A DNA stretch of 64,000 nt, taken from positions 9,637,106 through 9,701,105 of the forward strand of contig OZ025221.1 in NCBI GenBank assembly GCA_964019055.1, read 5' to 3'. The notes under the pieces were generated by a model, which made no database searches, was not told the DNA's origin, and saw only the letters and a list, made by a program, of their open reading frames with translations. This DNA comes from Anthopleura xanthogrammica. Its lineage: Eukaryota > Cnidaria > Anthozoa > Actiniaria > Actiniidae. The position numbers and the translations under genes were made by a program. Positions 23,801-36,510 of the stretch are shown in pieces (the first letter of the stretch is position 1; each line of letters begins with the position of its first letter).

Positions 23801-26537
23801 TTCGATAAAAAGGAGCTTTTGGTGGGACCCCTTCAGCCCTATTCCAAATTCATCCCTGGTTTGTTAATCAACCAACCAGCGGCCTTTCTTCCATTCTTTT
23901 CATTGTCATCTATTCATTTCAGCATGGTCCTGATAAACACTCCAATATGCCGAAAGATGGAACTGTACACGAGCTAACCAGAAATGTAAGAAAACATACA
24001 GAATCACGGCTGTGATCTACAGTTTCACCTATCATTGATAAACAATTTTGTTGTTTACAGACGTTGATCTTTATGGACCAGCTTTTGCCATATTCAGAGA
24101 CAGTTGGTCATGTGTTAGCGACACAGCAAGAGGACCAGATGGGCGGGGTCATCTACAGGGATAAAGGACAACTAACAAGAATAACAGCTGAATATGTCCG
24201 TAAGTGTTCATTTAAACTGCAGGGCTGGGATGGTAACAAAACTGGGTGGTTAGCTTCCTGCAAAGCAGGTACTCTGTTGAATCAATGATGGTGTAACAGA
24301 AAACCTCTTGCCTCTCATCTCAGAGGTCTCAGCTTTGATTTCTGAACTTGGCGTCACATGTGAGCAGAGTTTGTAAGGTCTCTCCCTTTGATTCAAGGGC
24401 TTTCCCTGCGTTCTCCAGTTTTCCTTCCTTCACAAAACCTAACATGCTGAATATTTCCCAATTCAATGTGTGACCTTGCTACACATACCCTGAATCTGAT
24501 CAGCCCAGACCCTGTTTCAGGGTTTGATCTCATCCTGTGAGATAGCCATGCCTGGAATAATTTGATCAGCCCAGACGTTGATTCAGGGTTTGATAAAATT
24601 TGAAGGTTTTTAAATTCTGAATAAGATGCTATAACACCCATTCCCTCAAAAATTCCAGATCGTGTTCTTGGTTCACTTGGACTTAACCTTCAGCTCAAGA
24701 CCAAGGTTTATGAATCAGTGACGCTGTGTTCTCTCTTTCTCCTCAACAACTATCATTACATTCTTAAGGCACTGCAAAGGTAAAAAATAATTCATTTGTC
24801 ACTTTTTATAATTTATATCGCTTTTTGGAGAAAAGCTCATAATTTATTGTATTTTTATTCCTTAACATTTCATGCAAGCCAAGCTTCTTGTAATGGGGGA
24901 GTTAAATGGGGGAGTTAAAACTGTATCGGCCTTTACATTTTAAAGCACCTCTTTTTCACTCCTTGTATATTCTAAAGGTCTGGACTTCTAGAACTCTTAA
25001 AAGAAGGTGAAATAACAGACATAGATGACCAATATCAAATGTTGGTTGAAGAACAGAAAAATATGTATGACAAATGGTGAGTAACACATATTAACAGGCT
25101 GGCAGTATTAAGCAGCTTCATTTTCCTTTTTTTCAATTTCATTTCTTTTTTTCAATTTTTTTTTTCATTTTTTCATATTTTTTAACCAATGAATTCCCCA
25201 TTTATTAGGCTTTAAAAAAATATATAATTTGTTTGGGAATATTTTTGAAACTAATAATAAATTCTCTTTGATTTCCGTCTTAGTTGGAGCAAGGTGCTCC
25301 ATTACCTTCTAGAGATGGATAAACCTGGACCACCTTCAAGAGGTGCTGACGCAAAGGTAAAATATCCCTACATCGATGTTCTCACAACCGGCAGCACTAC
25401 AACCACCACCTCTGCCCTGTTTTTATAGCGACACTTTTATAATATGTCACTCACTTGTGGCAAGATAATCTTTTTGCTATCAAGTGCACTAAAAATACTA
25501 CCAACAGGAAGGAGGATCCAGGGGCCCTGGACCCCACTGGCTATGCCACTGCTCTAAATAGATTAACTTCTAATGTTTTAATTTGTTTTTCTTTCATCTT
25601 TGTAGCTGAAAGACAAACAGCGACAGATGATAAAGGATAAATTCAAGGTAGACTGATGATATAATTGAAATCTCTGACTTAAATTTTAACTATTTTTACA
25701 ATGTGTAACAGTGTGTTACAATGTTAAAATTTAGGGTCAGAAACAACAAATATTAAGTAATACAAAAGAAACTTGTCCAACCCTTTCCTTCGCATCTTTG
25801 AATCCATTAGATTGTGAATGATTTCTGCACCAACTTCTAATAGATTTTTTTGCCTTCATATCTTCCATAATTATATTTTCTTGGAACTTAAGATGTGTTT
25901 ATCGTTTATATTTTATCTAGGGATTTAATACAGAGTTTGATGAGATTTACCAGATCCAGAAAACATATACAGTACCAGATGACCAGCTGCGGGAAGAAAT
26001 CAGACTGAAGAATTTTGAACTCATTGTTCCACTCTACAGATCCTTCAGAGAAAAGTTAGTTATCCCATATTTTTTCTTTCTTCCTTCTTTTTTTTGCATT
26101 TCTTTGTGTTGCTAAATATTGATTTCATCACGATTTTGTGCCTTTTTATTGAGATTATGACAATAATGATGGTGGTGAATTATGATGATTGTGGTGGTCA
26201 ACAATGGTGGTACTGTCTGATAATGTCGATGAACAATGATGATGGTGATGGTTATGTTGATTAATAATGTCCACCGCTATTTTTTTTTTTTGCATACTCA
26301 TACCCCCCCCCCCCCCCACTTTAATATGTGCTCCACCGTCCCTGTATGCATAGTCATATTGGTAATAGTAGTAATTACCATGGTGATGATACATAACGAT
26401 TATAATGACAGAACATTTTGCTTCTTTTTTCTAGATACGAGGGTGTGCAGTTCACCAAAAACCCAGAAAAATATGTGAAATACTCTGCAGACGAAGTGGG
26501 GAATTTGATAAAGAAATTCTTTGATGTGTCTGCTTAA
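17881..26537 (+). CDS. EXOC7: EXOC7 (Exo70), exocyst complex subunit
   Basis: Exo70 tethers secretory vesicles to the plasma membrane and binds PI(4,5)P2 through its C-terminus. Twenty-six exons join in frame to 688 codons, normal for the family. Exon starts: 17881, 18035, 18210, 18728, 19329, 19647, 19888, 20044, 20472, 20606, 20868, 21027, 21225, 21607, 22267, 23065, 23284, 23458, 23923, 24061, 24659, 24978, 25284, 25606, 25921, 26435. Family blocks: an N-terminal coiled coil (KKKEIEEKLKQ, then FLKESLTKSDQITKNM and FETRIHKLEDTIVPVHKET), LDHVISYHHV, VNVEHLP-like LNVEHLP, DFMSVYAQIRSS, a basic/Ser-rich variable linker (about residues 253-325), FPILKQFR, ALEEFADGIK, MPKDGTVHELT, FLLNNYHYILKAL, and the C-terminal FTKNPEKYVKYS. 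Small exons 20472-21303 encode the linker, where vertebrate isoforms differ, so alternative splicing is plausible. Introns hold a 22-bp minisatellite, SINE-like copies and a MITE. Confidence 0.97.
18540..18700 (+). repeat. SINE-like copy in EXOC7 intron 3
   Basis: Contains a GTCTCAGGTTTGATTCAAGG segment resembling a B box, followed by the GATTCAAGAGG and TTTTCCTCCTTCC body blocks. No tail units are attached. Confidence 0.55.
18880..19115 (+). repeat. SINE-like copy with two tail units in EXOC7 intron 4
   Basis: CACATGTGAGTCGAGTAGG, TCTCTCTTGATTCAAG and TTTTCCTCCCTCC are followed by two diverged 57-bp-type tail units starting near 18999 and 19052. Confidence 0.6.
20230..20350 (+). repeat. SINE-like copy in EXOC7 intron 8
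   Basis: Body blocks GGTTCTCTCCTGTGCTTCAA and TTTTCCTCCCTCCGCAAAA are present. Tail units are absent. Confidence 0.5.
21851..22140. mobile_element. MITE with CAGTGCCCCAGAT terminal inverted repeats
   Basis: The left end CAGTGCCCCAGAT is mirrored by ATCTGGGGCACTG on the right. Further inward pairing includes TTGGCTG with CAGCCAA. The element is about 290 bp and lies in EXOC7 intron 14. A GTCGGCTGTGGTCT unit is tandemly repeated inside. No open frame of interest. Confidence 0.7.
22495..22975 (+). repeat. 22-bp minisatellite in EXOC7 intron 15
   Basis: About 21 near-perfect head-to-tail copies of CACTCACTGACACCTTACCA plus AC. A CAACACCTTACTG variant unit recurs at intervals, including the last copies. 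Spacers are not unique, so this is a minisatellite and not a CRISPR-type array. Confidence 0.95.
24285..24600 (+). repeat. SINE-like copy with two diverged tail units in EXOC7 intron 20
   Basis: GTCACATGTGAGCAGAGTTTG, GGTCTCTCCCTTTGATTCAAG and TTTTCCTTCCTTC are followed by two tail-type units containing CAGCCCAGAC and GTTTCAGGGTTTGAT. Confidence 0.6.
26150..26420. repeat. GAT/GGT microsatellite with poly-T and poly-C runs in the last EXOC7 intron
   Basis: Degenerate GATGGT simple sequence, interrupted at about 26280-26320 by a T run and a C run. It lies just upstream of the terminal EXOC7 exon. Confidence 0.8.
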
Positions 26538-27727
26538 GCCATAAAAAAATATAGTTCATGTAATTCTAAAGCTTAACTAAAATTTAAATAATAGAAATAG
26601 AATGCTATTTGAAGAGGATCGAAAAAATTTTCATTTCTCTAAAATTACAGAATGTGTAAAACTTGGGAAGAGCCTTTGCTTATTTGTAGTTCCAGAAAAT
26701 ATCGACACCACCCCCATGGTGGGATTGGAATTTCCAAGGGGTGGGGAGGGCCTGAGGAGGGTACGTTGCTTACTATCAATAGACATCACTTCCAGTAGTA
26801 TCTCCGTTTTAACCGGCTTGTAGAATGTTGAAGGTTGTCCGTATATCTTGTTTTCTGGTTTCATGTTGTACAAATAGTCAGATAGAATACTTTGAGGAGT
26901 TATTTTGACATGATTGGCTTGAGAATCGCTAGTTGCCCCCCTAGTCACGTGATTGATAGTAAGCAATTGTGTAATTCCAGAAAATATCGGTAGCTAACTG
27001 TGTAGTTCCTACCTACTCACATCCAATCATGGATAAATTCATTTTATAGAAACTACTGTTTTGATAATTTTAGTAACATCAACACAATGGGTTTCCTGTG
27101 TTTTATGCTAATTACCCATCTAGTTTCCCTTTACCAAGACCTTTGACCATCTGTTCACAGATGTGCTGATTAAAAACCGATAATATGATTCATGGTTGAT
27201 TAATGAGATAATAGTAGAAAAGATCTATTTATATATGCTTTTCTATCTATGGCATTATAATCCACAGATGTTTTCCACTCTGAATTATTCAATAACACAG
27301 GTAGCCCAAGCTATAGATATGAGAATGTATGGGCATAAAATTGCCTTAAAATACAACCAAACCCCAAGAATCCATAAGGTATACAATAAAACATTTATAC
27401 ACAAGGTAAAAAAAACACAAATGATAAAATTAATTTTAATTTAAAGAAATTTAATAGTCTCACATTGTCTATCATGATTTCATAACTAAAGCTTGGGCTT
27501 CCTGTGTTAATAGTTCTGTGAGGAAGTTGATGTCCATCAAAACTTTGGCTCTGTGTCAAACTTTCTCTTTCATGAATCAATAAAAATAATTCTAAAAGAA
27601 AACATTTAATACCATTGATAATCTGGTACAATAATTTCAACAGTTTTAGATTGTTACAAACACAACTTTGGTTATATTTATAGTTGTGGCATGAAAGTCA
27701 AGAAAATGTTAGTTGCTGGTCTTCTTT
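26538..27727. other. Convergent spacer between EXOC7 and the HMG-box-like gene
   Basis: Holds one copy of the TTTCCAAGGGGTGGGGAGGG unit (about 26680-26770) and AT-rich sequence. No coding exon was supported. Both genes must end here; several AATAAA-like variants exist on each strand and I cannot choose among them. Confidence 0.5.
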
Positions 27728-29391
27728 TTATAGGAATATTTCCTCTTCATTATTAAACATTAAGTTAAAATTACTATCTCCCTCCTTTTGTTCGCTTGAT
27801 AATAACCTGAAATGCAAAAAAAAAAGGAGTATACTAAATTTGAAGTTTTTCGTGACTATAAACTCTATAATATCTGTAGTTCTGGCCATTAGACAAACTA
27901 TGTCTGGCAGAGCATAGTATGGCGTATTAAATACCTTGAACTTTGAACTGTACATAGTTCCTCATTCTCAAGTGACAGGTTTGACGGATGAAACAACTCA
28001 GAAACCACTGTTTCACTCTACCAAAATAAACATAAAACTAAAAGGTGAAATCTAGGTATCACTCAAAACTTAAATGATAATATATTCTAGATAAATACCT
28101 TAAAAATGTTGGAATCCTTTTCTGGCAAATAGTCGTCTTCTATGTTTAATTTGTGGTCAGTCACATCTTTGACTGTTTTTTCTGAAAATTTATTATTTTT
28201 TTTATTATTACTATTGCTGATATAATTGTTCTTGTCATTTTGTTGTTATTGTTCTTTTATTATTATTATTGTTGTTTTCATTTTTGCTTTATTATTGTTA
28301 TAATTATTATTGTTAAATTAATCTATTATTGTTATTATTACAATATTATTTTGTTGTTGTTCTACTATTTTTTTCTTCTTCTGTTATTGTTGTTGTTGAT
28401 TATGATATTTTATTTTTGTTTGGATTTGATGTTATTGTTCAACTTTAGTTTTTCATCATTCTGTTTTATTTGTTGTTGATATAATAAGTGTAGAATTCAT
28501 TCCAGCTAGTACAAATAATATTGATAATGTATAACAGTAACGTTACAAGAAAGCAATAACAACAATAGTAATTATTACTATTGTTGTTATTGCTTTCTTG
28601 TAACGTTACTGTTATACATTATCAATATTATTTGTACTAGCTGGAATGAATTCTACACTTAGAACAGCTCCTACTAGGCTAATTTCTTAATGTAAGGCAT
28701 ATTTGAAATATTTTATACCTGTGAAAATATCTCGAGATTTCCTCGGTGATTCTGCAGGCTCTGAATCTATTGTTACCTCGTCATACCAGGGACCCGAATC
28801 TACCTCAGACGATAATGGTGACTCCAAGGACTTGGTACTCCCACTGACAGTCCTGGAGGGAGATCCTGTACTCTCAAAAAGACGTTTCAACCTCCCTGGA
28901 CTTTTCTTTTCTTCAACTGTGGAGTGAGTTTAATAATACTTAAGCTTTAATAATAATTTTCTTTTTAGAAATTTAGAAATTTACCGATGACGCCCAAATA
29001 GATTTTAGACCTTAACTTGAGAAGTTATACGTCTTTGAACGAATTTCTTCTCCACTCTACTTTCAGTTTGTGAAATTTTAATCTTCAATTTTTATAATAG
29101 TTGCTAGATGTGGAAAACCCAATGTTTAGCAATGATTACCTAACAAATTTGAAAGTGACGAAAGTTAGCTCAAAACTTACCTGAATTTGAGCTCAGTTGA
29201 GAACTTTTCCTTGGCGACCGATTGTTTTTCGCCATCTCTTTATTTTCCTGGCAGACTTTTTTCCAAGATTGTTTTAGTTTTGCCTGGATTTGTTGATTTG
29301 TAAGGAAGGGGTACTTTTCAGATAGTTTACTTTTGTGCTCGTTGGCGAAATCCTTGAACAATACCTTTTTGGGCGAAGAAGAAGACATCAT
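27728..29391 (-). CDS. Small HMG-box-like nuclear protein, unassigned
   Basis: Five exons join in frame to 217 codons: 29181-29391, 28719-28916, 28099-28181, 27935-28017 and 27728-27806. Residues about 10-52 read VLFKDFANEHKSKLSEKYPF and continue TNQQIQAKLKQSWKKV, the spacing of an HMG-box core (F..F..EH...L..KYP, then a helix ending in W). A basic Lys/Arg/Asn/Ser stretch follows with repeated SPRK motifs (about 58-62, later AESPRK), which look like CDK or chromatin-type sites. The middle is Ser/Pro-rich. The tail is acidic and ends in hydrophobic-acidic residues NNEEEIFL. An E2F-like TGGCGCGAAA with a CCAAT box lies about 200 bp upstream, suggesting cell-cycle expression. I do not recognise the orthologue. 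The last two exons are supported only by frame and splice sites. Confidence 0.7.
28240..28480. repeat. TTATTATTG-type microsatellite
   Basis: AT-rich trinucleotide-like sequence (TTATTATTG and TTGTTGTTA) in intron 2 of the HMG-box-like gene, directly next to the perfect palindrome. Confidence 0.75.
28485..28661. repeat. Perfect 177-bp palindrome (88-bp arms, 1-base centre)
   Basis: Starting TAAGTGTAGAATTC and ending GAATTCTACACTTA, every base pairs with its mirror about a single T at 28573. The flanking bases at 28484 and 28662 no longer pair. The element is in intron 2 of the HMG-box-like gene. The outermost bases are TA on both sides, compatible with a TA target duplication of a foldback element. 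A chimeric-assembly or amplification artefact is the alternative. Confidence 0.9.
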
Positions 29392-30834
<1,443 letters not shown>

Positions 30835-31701
30835 TGCCCACAGTTGCGCAACGGAGGTCATTCCTCAGACTTGACAAGCTTATTATTCCTTGGATTAAAT
30901 TTAAAGGCTATGGAATATATATATATTATAAACTGCTCCAAAGCTGGCCATTTTTATAATTCTCAAGTCAAGTAATCGAAAGGGTTACAAGATCGCAAGA
31001 AAGCGGAGTTGTTTTGTGCTGAGTTAGCCGAGGGCTCGAAAAGCACCGGCTAAACGAAAACAAAACATCGCGATCAAGCAAGAAGGGAGAATAAATATAT
31101 ACGTTGTGAAGCGGAAAGAGAAGCAGTGGCGAAAGAGACAGAGTTTTAACACCCTTTTTTGTCTCAAATACACTTTAAACTTGGATATAAAGGGTAAACT
31201 AGAGCTAGTAAAGGCAAATTCTCCGAGCACAGTCGAAGTTTGTTGTGCAAAATGTCGTCAAACAACCAGGCATGTTATAAAAGAGGCATAATTAATTCAT
31301 ATTTTCTATGCAATAGTATTCTAGTAGATCTCTGTAACAAATTCATTATGATTGTAGAAGTTAATGTAGTTAGAATACTATAAATGCATACAAAGCGAGA
31401 CTTCGAATTCTCGAACGTTTAGATCGCGCAGCTAAAAAAATATTGTAATGACGTAATAATATTGCTGAAAGTTCAGATCTGATTCGAAATATTTTGTTCA
31501 TTCTAGAAGTTAGATTTTATTATCTAATCATGACGTTTCTTCTTGTGAAGATAAAAAGAAAAAACCTGTTTGAACTCTGTATGTCTCGCTATGTTATTTA
31601 TAAATTGGAGAATGTTCTGTTTTCATAGATAAATTTAATAGGTCTCGAACACATCGATTTGTTGCAGGAGAAACCAACTAGCTTGGTAACTACGGTTTGT
31701 A

Positions 31702-31707
31702 AATAAA
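31702..31707 (+). terminator. Probable UBALD polyadenylation signal
   Basis: AATAAA followed by a T/G-rich stretch (GTTTTGCTATTTGTTATTG), as expected for a cleavage site region, about 870 bp after the stop codon. Confidence 0.5.
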
Positions 31708-34700
31708 TACGTTTTGAAATAACGTGGTTTTGCTATTTGTTATTGTTGTTGTTTTTAGCCGGCTCTGTACGTGAGTGAAAAAGCTTCTAGGTCATTCATT
31801 GCGATTTGGTGATGCGAAACCACGTGTTCGCATCATGAGCACCCAAGGTCACTTCAGACCATCTGCATCATCAACATGTAAAATATATCTTTCTATTTGT
31901 ATTGACTTTCTATCCGACGGATCATATCTTAAATTGTTTCCTTAAAGAATTTAAAAACAATTGAGAATATTTCCTTTCAAAGCCGAGCAAATTGTTCCAA
32001 AAACAACCTACAATTTCCTTGCCTTCAGAAGTATTTTCGATATTGTCTCTAGTTTTCCTAGCTTTGTAAACACGCAAAGGGGGTCTTAGTTGGTATTTCT
32101 CTTTTTTTTAAACAAAGCCAGTTGCCTTGACAGTGATTGTTGAACAGATCTGTACATTTGTACAATTTTAGGACCAATTTAATATTAGCAAAAACACCTG
32201 CAAAATATACTCAGTTTACTTGGTCTTTTTAATGCTTTTTCAGCTGTTTCACTGATGTTTTTTTTAATTTATTTACTTTTTGGACTTTAAACCATCACGC
32301 CATTTCAGTGTGTATTTTTCTATTTTTGTTCCGTGCGTTGTCAAGATGAAGTCACTTTCCAAAATCAAGCCAGTGAAACGTGATTATAAAGTACTCATCG
32401 ATATACGATACAAAATAAAATTAGAGACCAATCAATCGTAATCAGTCAACGCTATTTTCGACCTTTTGCTGATAATCAAGAATGAGTCAGCATATAATTA
32501 CTGAACAGACAATATTGACCTCCAAAGAAGAGTCAGAGGTAGTCTGGGTACCACTTTCCCCGAGTCTCCTGCTCGACCTTTGTGCCCGCGATTCCGTGGA
32601 TTCTAGGCGCGAAATGCATTGTTTGCGAGAGTAAAAATTTCCTGAGTCAATTTCCTCAGAAAGAAATATTTTACACCAATGATAACGAAATGTATTATTT
32701 GAAGGACACTGCGTTACCGTTTCAAATCCTGGCATGTTCAAACTCTAGCAGTTGACTAAGTTTGTTTTTAGCAATTCAAAAGCTAAAAGCCGCCAAAAAC
32801 TGATGATCCTCTGAAATCACTGTATCAGATGCGCGCGCAGTGGTTTGTGGGTTGGAAACATCCTTGGAAGAACAGCAGGAACAGGATCGGAAAAACGCAC
32901 GATCTACCTGGTCGCTTAGCAACACTCAACTCCGCAAGGAATGATTTGGGCATTAAACTTTAAACCTTCGTTAGTAAATACCAAGGTAAACAACTTGCAA
33001 AATTACAAAATTCGTAATTAAACTAATGAGAATAAAATTTACCCCGCAAAATGCGTAGAAATAATCTCCACTAGATTTGCGAGGTTATTGGTATAATTTC
33101 AATTTCAAAAGCTATGTAAACGGAAAGTTTACGAAGAGTGTTAGCACTTAAATTTTAAGACTTCAAAATTAATATTTTAGTCAACTGTTTTGTCCAAAAC
33201 CCCTTAGGAAATTACAGTGCGTTTCACGTAACTTAGATTCCGAAGTTCGTTCGGAAGTTCCGAAGTTCAACTCGTACTTTGGATGTTCATAACAAACTTT
33301 GTTGGTGAACTTCGAACTTACTTCCCGCGTAGGTTTGGTAGTTCGATGTGACGAAAAGACAAATAAAAGATATATACTAAAAAGAATAACTTTGAAGGAG
33401 AAACAAAAGCCCTAATGAAACAAGGAAAATAATAGAGAAATGAAAGCAACCAGAAACAACGAAAAAGGGCCAAAAAGGAAAGTCATATGTGTGTTAAAGA
33501 AAGCCATGCAGGTGCTTGGCCATTGAACTGAAATAGAGAGTGTTCCTTAATTCTCATAAGACTTTTGAAGTCAAGTGTTCACACTTGTAAAACAATGAAA
33601 GATATACTCTACATTGACAATAAAGAAAAAAAGGAGAGTAGGCAAAACAAATAATATTTTTCTAAACCAGTGAACTAAACGAATGCTTGAATTAGTTATT
33701 CGCTTAAAATTTGCGAGAGATTTGTAGTGAATAGTTTTTTTGACTGGAAAAAAATTGTATTGATCTGAACTCTTAACCCTTTTTGTTAGGGTAATGTATA
33801 AGTTAAGAATAAGAAACAATTATCTTCGGGAATAATATAAATTGTTTTGAATTGAAGTGCCTGTTTTTTGAATAAAATTGAGGCTTCTACGGAAATTTTG
33901 CAGACGTCTTTATACATTTAAAACGAGCAGCTAGCACTTCAAAACAGACCCACACGAGGTTGATGAACATCAGACTTAAAACAAAAGCAGATCTAGATGT
34001 CTGGTAGTAGTAAAAGTTTGACTTTCAAATTTTCAAGCAAGATTAATCCATCAAGGCAATAAACCTATCGATTGGTTCCTTCGTCTGATTGTATTGTCTC
34101 ATCACCCACTCAAACCTTCCCTAATTTACATCTGCCATCATTCGACTCACCAGAGCCTCTTTTCTATATTTACATATGTTTGAAAGCTTGGCTTTAGAAT
34201 TTTTTAAGTGAATTTAACCGCGTTCCGTGCGTACACAAACTCATGTTGATCGCCAGAGAAGTTTTCTAAAGAGAACCTGGGAAAAAAAACATTTTATTTC
34301 ACAAAGTGTATCATCAACAAAACAAGTCTTTCCGCGTTGAGGTTGTAAAAGGTGAGCGTTCGCTTTGGTACTAAATTAAATCTCTCTATCTTCAAATAGG
34401 TATTTAAAGAATGTATCTTCGTAATACTTTCCAGTTACTCGCGTCTTAAGTTTAGTTTACCTTTACGTTCATGTCGGTGTTCTGTTTAGTGAGCAAAAAG
34501 AAGAATTTTATTATGAACTACACTTACAATATTCCACATTTGTTCATCCTAAAATCTTTAGAATTAAAAGTCTATGGGCAGATGTTCAGTTCATAATTGA
34601 TATTAGACGAAAGGAAATGCCTATAAATTGTTGTAAGAAAACTTAGTATTTGGACCAAATCCTTGATCATTTAGCTGCATATTTCGTAAGTAAACAAAAT

Positions 34701-36189
34701 AGATTTTCTTTTTTTATCGCAGTAAGACAACAAAAACAAATAAAATGGAGCCATTATCGTGAATGTTTACGGCTATAAGTACAATTTTTGATGTTAATTT
34801 GTTTTGAGGATGATTTTGGAAAGTGATCCGAGGATATAAAGTCTCGCTAGCGTTACCATGGAGGTTCTAGGGTAGTTAACGTTGCGCCATATTTATATAA
34901 CTCCGTTCACATTCAGGCTCGCATGCTTGTCTAGAACAGGGATGCAGACTGTTTACATTTAGAAATATTTCTTTATTGGTTTACTACTTGATTCAGTCAT
35001 CCACCGAAATCCAATAATTCTACTGTCTACCTGTCAACACACTGTAGCTTTAAAAAATAGAAACTCAAAAATATTGACAAATTGGGTGAAAAATTAGGCT
35101 CTCAACTTCGACTGAAACAAAATGAATCATTTATCATTTTTGAGAAGAAAGGCCTGAATAACAAGGTTTGAATGTGTTTTGGCTTTCGAAACGAATAGAA
35201 AATTCCCTTTCTGGGTTCTAATGTAGTAATATTCGTGACTAATGACTCTTTTCCGACATTGTCTGCCACAAATTCCATTTGGAATAATCTGAAAACAAAA
35301 TGTAATCCCGTTCAAGGTTTTGTTTGTATTTGAGGTATTATTATTGACACAAAGTTTCATTCTATTTATTTTTGAAGACCGGGTTTTTCCGACACATGTT
35401 TAAATAACTGTGAGTTGGGAAGCCAGAAAACTGATAGAAAATGCCACTCTGATATTAAGAAAAGAAGCCACTTCAAAACGACTAAAAACTCCACATCAAT
35501 TTGAACATTTTTTTACATAAACGAAAATTCGAAATTCGCAAAAAAAAAAAAAGAGATCAAGGAGTTAACAAATATGGAACGTTTTGATGATGACATATTT
35601 TAATCATTTTGCTAGGGAGTGGATCATCATGATCTGGAACTTATCATGGCTGAGATACGCACTTCGTTCAGGAACCTTTGTGCACTTGGTCAATATAAGA
35701 ACTAAACATAAGCTTTAGACAATGCGTCTCTACGTTAACGAAGCAAGTCCCGAAAACAAGCCTAATCGCCACCAAAATACATGTTTATCAACGAATAAAG
35801 TGCAAACTGATTTAAACAGAAGTACCTTAAAAACTTAATTCGTGAAGAATCATACAGAGCAGCTAAAATTAGTAGCTAAAGAAATTTCTGTCGTCGATGA
35901 TGGAACTAGACGAATGTTCACTTCCATTCAAGTGTTCATAAAAATATCAGCATTGCTATTTATATAGTTATTTGTCGCGGTCTAATTCCTTGTGAAGTGC
36001 CAAAGTCGGTTCCTGTAAAAGATAAATCCTTCGAGTATACACTAAAGTATAAGGGGAAAAAATGTGTTTTTTATGATGGACACGATCGCGAAGAATCAGA
36101 AACGTTCAACAGAAAACTGGAAATGCATACATCATACCGTCAACTTGAATTTCTTTCTCACACCTGACAAGATGCATGGAAAAAATGTC

Positions 36190-36510
36190 TGCCGTTAAGG
36201 TGCTGTTACACTGTGCAATATTCTCAGCAACTTGTCTCTCGATGCTTGAAAATTTAGCGTTGCAGGCTGCCGAGGTGAAGTGTTACACTGCAACTTGATC
36301 TCAGTAACTTGCAGCGACTTAAAATTAAAATTGCGAGAAAAGTTGTTGGAGGGGTGATACACTGTGCAATGGCGTTCAAGTTGCTGTGATCCGTTGCGAA
36401 AAGTAGAACTGAGTTCTACTTCGTGCAACGCTACACGCAACAACAAAAAATCGCGAGACAAACCCTTTTGTAAAACCAAGTCTGAATCTGGTTCGACAAA
36501 AGGGCTAATT
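36190..36510. mobile_element. Candidate MITE, GTTACACTGTGCAA family
   Basis: Contains several diverged modules of the form GTTACACTG(T)GCAA and AACTTG(C/T)..CGCAA in both orientations. The 110-codon minus-strand open frame across it is not protein-like. A similarly styled GCAACATCACATG region is in COX10 intron 6 (about 7690-7930). Boundaries are approximate. Confidence 0.45.
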
